Positions 58,500-64,000 of a stretch of DNA of 64,000 nucleotides are shown in pieces. The DNA is from Asterella californica (Eukaryota > Streptophyta > Marchantiopsida > Marchantiales > Aytoniaceae), in assembly GCA_036924285.1 (NCBI GenBank), contig JAYKYS010000011.1, forward strand, positions 372,001-436,000, read 5' to 3'. A program made the translations under genes and the position numbers. The notes beneath the pieces are model-generated. The model searched no databases and was not told the DNA's origin. It saw only the letters and a program-made list of their open reading frames with translations. Each line of letters starts with the position of its first letter. Positions within the stretch are counted from its first letter, which is position 1.

Positions 58500-59100
58500 T
58501 CCCAGTACTGTACTGTGTAGGATAATAGGAGTAAACAGGTAAAGCACATAATGGCTGCGCACTTCAGATCCACCTTATTGCTAAACTTGGCTGCACTGAC
58601 TGCATTGACCTGCTGCTCTCTGACGACGAATCGGACGATCATTTACGGTTTACGCGAGGTCCAGTCGCCGGATTGCCGACAACTGGAGCGGATGGAAAGA
58701 TATAGTAGGAGAGAGAACCCCAATTGGCGAAAACCGACGAACCGACAACCAGCTGTTGTCAAACAGCTCGCATTCTCCAGTCTTTCGTTCTTTCATTGCG
58801 CTGAATATCTGTTGTATCGCTTGATCCAAAAGGTGCCGTACATGCGTTAAATTGTGGCAGTATCTGGCAGGATGGGATGTTCTGGAAAGACGACTCGAAA
58901 TAACGTTACGATACCGATAAACCCAGCTCTCACGAGTACAGATGAAACCTGGCGTTTGCCTGCTGAGACACTCAACACCATGTTCGGCTTCTGGAACCCT
59001 CATACAGACGCCAGCACTGGATCTTTCCAGAGAAAGCATAATCTTCCTCCACATAAGTTGGTGAGGATATTCGATTGGATGGATAGCATAACGTTCTTCA
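58500..59100. other. Region upstream of the GH105 gene
   Basis: This holds the presumed promoter and 5' leader. Frames on both strands (up to 134 codons) have no recognisable domain and no clear TATA element was singled out. Confidence 0.4.
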
Positions 59101-59104
59101 CCCT

Positions 59105-59645
59105 AAAGCACGCGTAAACGCGACTCAATGATAGCCAACGGATGGATAGACCCATCAAGCCTTACAAGGGAAAGAGGGAACCGAAAGTCCAAGCCATCAA
59201 CGTTCCCAAGGGAAGAAAAACATAGGAGTTAATCCCCACTATCAGTAGCTTTAAGATCTCTTATCGCCCTTAAAATATCATAAACAGATAAATCAAAACT
59301 CTTACATACAACAATGTGCACATGAAATAGCATCGCTTACTGCAATTGTTCTCTTGTGGACCGCACATGCTAAAGCTCTTTGTAGAACAATGGAAACTCC
59401 TAAAAACGTAATACCAAAAAAAGAAAAAATGTACTCTTGACACCTCTTATGATAAGTTTTGACACAATCTCGAATAAAAATGTCAAACTCTGAGACTGTC
59501 GATCCATATATGTTTAAGGTTAAGGAGATGAAGCGATGTCTCACCTGCATATCCTTATACTTGGTCACCTTCGCTTCTGCCACCATGCCTGCAGTCCATC
59601 CTGGAGGATGGATGGTCACTTATGTCACCACCGAGTCTCATGCCG
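59105..59645 (-). mobile_element. LINE 3' fragment, third copy
   Basis: It matches 49,526-50,065 and 17,332-17,860 and shares the plus-strand start AAACGCGACTCAATGATAG. Coding remnants read VRHRFISLTLNIYGSTVSEF and DCVKTYHKRC, which correspond to RHRFIFLALEIYGSTASEF in the longer copy. It is truncated at its 5' end where the composite repeat begins. Confidence 0.7.
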
Positions 59646-59659
59646 GATGTCGTGGACTA

Positions 59660-61255
59660 CATAACATACATCACTGTCAGAGGTACACCACATATACACA
59701 TAACATATGGACGATGTCATACACATACACAAGTGTACTACAATGATAAACAGTATGTACTCACTCCATCATGCCAACGAGCACTAAACAATCACTAAAG
59801 TCGAGCCAAATCCACTCTGTGCTCGTAGAGAATCCAGATTACACTAACCAAGACTATCCATCATAGCCAGGAGCTTGAAAGCTCAACTCGAAGAACTAAG
59901 GCCTCCAAGCTCTAACTGTGAAGTATACCCTTAGTGGGCTATCCCACCAACTCGTCCTAACGGCACTAACGGTCCTATCGAGATTTGTCATTCCGCACTC
60001 GGTCAACTTAGTCAAGGTGCCAAACTGACGTGACAGTTGTCGTGCGCATACACATCGCTACATAACATTCATCGCTGAAATACACCACACATACACATAA
60101 CACATGGAGGACGTCATACACATACACAAGTGTACCACAATCTCCCTAATTGACGGTTAGATCCCTCTAACTCCAGATTGTCTTATATCCCAACTACGTG
60201 ATATACACCTTCATGGTGCAAGGATCAAGAGATCATGTGCTACATCATCGTTAGTCGCTTGTCGGCAATCCATACCACACAAAGATCTAGTCGGCTATCT
60301 CTGCTATATACATCGAGGGCAAACCCACCGTCCAACAGGATGACATTGAGAGATGGAGGCAAACATGACATGTGCCAACTTCTCGAACAACCATCACACA
60401 CCAATATATGGACTGCTCCACCAGCAGACCCACACAACATTATCGTGCGCATACACATCGCTACACAACATACATCGTTGTTAGAGGTACACCACACATA
60501 CACATAACACATGGATGATGTCATACACATACACAAGTGTACCACAATAATCTGAATAGAGAAATTATCATCTCCAACATCACAACAAGGATTACTCACA
60601 AACGGTCAAGCCAAACCCACTCTAAGCACGAAGAGAATCCGGGTTACACTCAACTAGACTATCCACCATAGCCTGGAGCTTGAAGGCTCAACTCAAAGAA
60701 CTAAGGCCTCCAAGCCCTACCTGCGAAGTTTACCCCTAGTGGGCTCTCCCACCAACTCGTCCTAATGGCACTAACGGCCTTACCGGGATGCGTCACTTCG
60801 CACTCGCGGCTAGGTGCCCAAACTGACGTGACAGCTGTCGTGCGCATACACATCGCTACACAACATACATCGCTGTCAGAGGTACACCACACATACACAT
60901 AACACATGGACGATGTCATACACATACACAAGTGTACCACAATCGCCCCTCTAACTGGCGGTTAGGTCCCTCTAACTCCAGATAGCTCCATATCTCAACT
61001 ACGTGATACACACCTTCATGGGTGCAAGGATCAGGAGGCCGGGTGCTACATCGCCCCATCGTTAGTCGTCTGTCTGCAATCCATACCACGCAAAGATCTA
61101 ATCGACTATCTCCGCTATATACATCGAGGACAAACCCACCGTCCAACAGGAACTACACTGAGAGGTGGAGTCAAACATGACATGTGCCAACCTCTCGAAC
61201 AACCATCACACATCAACATACGGGCTGCTCCACCAGCAGACCTACACAACATACA
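59660..61255. repeat. Composite tandem duplication (units Y-X-Y-Z twice), period about 798 bp
   Basis: Y is a block of about 100 bp (GTGCGCATACACATCGCTAC through CACATACACAAGTGTACCAC) found at about 59,660, 60,045, 60,444 and 60,836. X (59,745-60,035 and 60,548-60,833) equals the outer 290 bp of the LTR that ends at 5597, in the same orientation and with the same terminus GACGTGACA. Z (60,141-60,443 and 60,945-61,255) contains GACGGTTAGATCCCTCTAAC or close variants. The order Y-X-Y-Z repeats twice. Confidence 0.85.
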
Positions 61256-62470
61256 CCTCAAGCCCGCTGTCGGAGTGTAATCCGTCTACCTAGGAAAGCG
61301 CCGGGCTTCTGGCTGTGGTTGTTCACTCAAGAGGTTGGCTTTCAGGTCACAATAGGGCTATAAACACTCACACAGATGTGTAAGATCTAGTAATATACCC
61401 AGAAAGCGAAATTCAGGTCTAGCTGGCAGTAATAGGATTCGGCGGTGAACTTTGACACTCACGGAGAGGAAAACTATGAAGGTTTAGACCTCTAAACTTC
61501 CCCTACATGCAAATGAGGTACTACTGAACTCACAGACGAAATTTCAGCCTGAGATCAAATTCTGACACGGAGATATGAACAGAAAAGTTTTGAGCAAGAA
61601 AACTACGGCAATTTCTGATACCTAGCTGGCTATTTCAACCTATAACAGGAGTTTGGCTCGATCAATTTCGAAGTTTCTTACAGGATTTGCAGTCTACAGG
61701 GTGCTGAACATCCCTGCGAAGTTGGGACTCCTGAATGTACACAGAACTGTAGATCTCCTCCTCTGAAGTCGCTGCTCTAGATTAAGAGCTTTTCAGACCC
61801 CCTCAGCTTCAGCGACCGCCCTGAATTACTCAGTTGCTCAATCGATATGAAACTTTTTGTGAAATCGTAGCCCTGCTGGCGGAGAACACAACCTCGAAGT
61901 TTTGAAGCAATTTCCTCAAATCTGCTGCGAGTGACACTGAAAATCCTAAATCCAACCAAAATGATTCAATTCTAGCACAATCCGAACTTCAATTGCTCAT
62001 AACTCCGTCTTTATTGACTCAAATCGATCGAAATTTTCACTGGAAGTGCTTGGCATGACGAGACCTCTCTCCCTGTGCTCTCAGATTTCGAAGATCCCCC
62101 ACCAAATGCTCGAACTCCACTCTAGAGCTCTGTTTCTAAATTTAGAGTTTAACAAAAGACAAAAACGGACCAATGGGAGTTCATAGCTCCACTTGGTTGT
62201 CCTTTAGTACCCTAAACCACGTGGCAACTTAGTTTTACTCATAGGCTACCACGTCAAGCCCCCTAGAGTGCCAGCGTAAAACTTAAATTACTTAAAACGA
62301 CACGTAGCCCCGAAAAATAACTTAAATCAGCTAAAAAGCGTGCATGGGCGACACGCAAATACAACCCATGAGCTTAAGCCCTAACAACATGGTAATCAAC
62401 CTACTAAGACTCAAAATAGTGTTAACACCGTATGCAAAGGTGTCAAACATATACATAAACGACTAGAAGT
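61256..62470 (-). repeat. Probable 3' LTR region of the right-edge gypsy element
   Basis: The sequence lies just downstream of the integrase end and has no coding potential. On the minus strand a purine run CTCTAGGGGG is followed by CTTGACGTGGTAGCC near 62,262, a candidate polypurine tract and LTR start. Boundaries are inferred only from this. Confidence 0.35.
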
Positions 62471-62478
62471 AATATAAG

Positions 62479-64000
62479 CTAACTTCTAGAACTACTAAAC
62501 TCAAGCGTCGGAGTAGAAATATAACATGTAGCCGCCAAGTGGCGCGACACCGCGCGTACAACTGCTAAGCTTGGGTCCACGGTACCATCAATGTTGGGAA
62601 GATGACATGGCGCGCAATTACGCACATGGTCCTTCCACACAACACCATCACGGCCCTCTAACATGAGTACTCCAGAAGATAACACCTCACGCACTCGTAA
62701 AATAGTGCGCCCTACGGTCACGTCCAACGTCGTCGGTGCAGTCTGCTGTAGATAGATATAATCGCCAGGATGAAACTTACGAATCGACGGCCGATAACCT
62801 CCTCCTCGGATAGTCGCATATCGCAACGTGTCTCTATGCTGGGCAATCGCTAGGTTCTCAAAAGCCATAGACATAACTCTCCGAAATGTCTCTGCTCGTT
62901 GAGAACATGCTCTCACCCACATATCCGGGTCATCAAGGTCCAGCACCTCAGCAGAATCACGACGAATGGCCGAAGGTAGATCTGGATCTCGGCCATACAA
63001 TAGAAAATACGGTGAGAAGGAAGCCAAAGACGCTTGTCGGCTGAAACGGTAACCCATAGCCAACCATGATAACTGCACATCCTAGTCTCTCAAGTGACCA
63101 TTCTGCAAGCCATACTTGCGCAATCCTCTCTTCACCGTCTGAACTACCCTCTCCGCCAAACCATCCGCCTCAGGATGATCTCGAGATGTAGTCCGATGAT
63201 CAATCAGCGCCTGATCACACAAGGCCTGAAACTCATCAAGGAACTCTGTACCTTGGTCTGTCAGCACTTCAGCTGGTGCTCCAAAACGACTCAGCACTCG
63301 ATCTAAGAACGCGTACGCTGTCCCTTCACTCGCATTGTCTGGTAATGCCACCAACTCAATCCACTTGGAGAAGTGCTCCACCATCACCAACACATACCGG
63401 TGGTGATGTACGATCAACGATAAGAGTCCCGCAAAATCCAAACTCCAACGGTAACCCAACCCCATAATCGGTAAGGGGTGTAACTGTGGAGTAGGAGCAT
63501 TAAACGAAGCTCGTACTCGATCACAAACCACACATCGTGCGACAAACTGTTGCACATCGATGTGCATATCACGCCACCAATACTGTCCTTGGAGTAAGCT
63601 ATGTGTACGCTTCACTCCAAAATGTCCCAACTCCTCATGGGCATGTCGTACTAACTGTGCCCTCTGGGATGGATGTGACACTATCCGTACCCTCCCATCA
63701 CCCCACACTCGAAGTACATGTCGTCCTTCTCGTCGAAATCTCTTCGCTCGTTGAAGAACACGATCTCGCTCCTTGGCACTTACTGTGTCTACTACCACAC
63801 CAGTACGTAGATACTCCATCACGGTCACATCATCATGGATATCCCGATGTCAACCTATCCTTGAGCTCTATGAAAGCTCGCTCCTGCTCATCTTCCCACT
63901 GCCACTCCTGGTCCACCTTCATCAGCTTGGTCAACGGCTTCGCAATTGCACTAAACCCTTTCACGTATCGACGATAGAAGTTCATCAAACCAACAAATGC
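62479..64000 (-). pseudogene. Ty3/gypsy pol: RT end and integrase, RNase H missing
   Basis: From the right edge: the RT C-terminus (LMNFYRRYVKGFSAIAKPLT, then LMKVDQEWQWEDEQERAF, to about 63,840), then directly VMEYLRTGVVVDTVS (63,828). The RNase H domain expected between them is absent. The integrase has a zinc finger (HAHEELGHFGVKRTHSLL, CVVCDRV) and the catalytic core D (SLDFAGL), D (LTDQGTEF) and E (HPEADGLAERVVQTVKRG), followed by LASFSPYFLLYGRDPDLPS and a C-terminal SH3-like part (FHPGDYIYLQQTAP). A single in-frame stop at 63,081-63,079 splits the integrase after HLRD; otherwise the two parts share one frame. The element continues beyond the window. Confidence 0.88.

Overview
The window is nuclear DNA from a land plant or close streptophyte, probably a seed-free lineage such as a bryophyte or lycophyte. 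That placement is inference. It rests on plant-type RAD17 and SDHAF1 genes with short (88-464 nt) introns, decayed plastid trnL/trnT DNA, an intronless secreted GH105 gene, and Ty3/gypsy families of the kind that carry a cytosine methyltransferase. Gene density is very low and retroelement remains make up most of the sequence.

Left flank (1-12.8 kb): the 5' half of a minus-strand Ty3/gypsy element runs off the left edge. Its polyprotein is gag, CCHC knuckle, aspartic protease and then a DNMT3-like cytosine-5 methyltransferase domain. Its putative LTR (about 4005-5597) contains a 5S-rRNA-like segment. It abuts an older, heavily stopped plus-strand gypsy pol, followed by an LTR, a gag and another decayed pol.

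Middle (12.8-31 kb): mostly unresolved sequence, with LINE tails, an array of 81-85 bp repeats (20.76-22.56 kb), a decayed plus-strand LINE (to 24.47 kb), a second copy of the gypsy LTR (27.54-28.9 kb) and long AT-rich stretches without genes.

Gene island (32.8-48.8 kb): RAD17 (minus, 12 exons that join in frame to 655 codons), a nuclear insertion of plastid DNA (trnL-UAA with its group I intron, plus trnT-UGU), a three-exon gene for a 99-residue basic protein (plus), a tentative small gene, an intron-retaining broken copy of ribosomal protein eS6 (minus) and SDHAF1 (minus). These genes serve separate housekeeping roles (DNA-damage checkpoint, ribosome, complex II assembly) and form no operon or pathway.

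Right flank (49.5-64 kb): a minus-strand LINE split by a repeat-bearing insert, a complete intronless GH105 unsaturated rhamnogalacturonyl hydrolase gene (57,292-58,497, minus), another LINE tail, a composite tandem duplication built from LTR pieces, and a minus-strand gypsy pol (end of RT, then integrase, with RNase H missing) that continues past the right edge.

The most notable system is the retrotransposon-borne DNA methyltransferase at the left edge. Cytosine methyltransferases inside retrotransposons have been reported from dinoflagellates and the charophyte Klebsormidium, so the principle is known, but this copy and its 5S-bearing LTR deserve attention.
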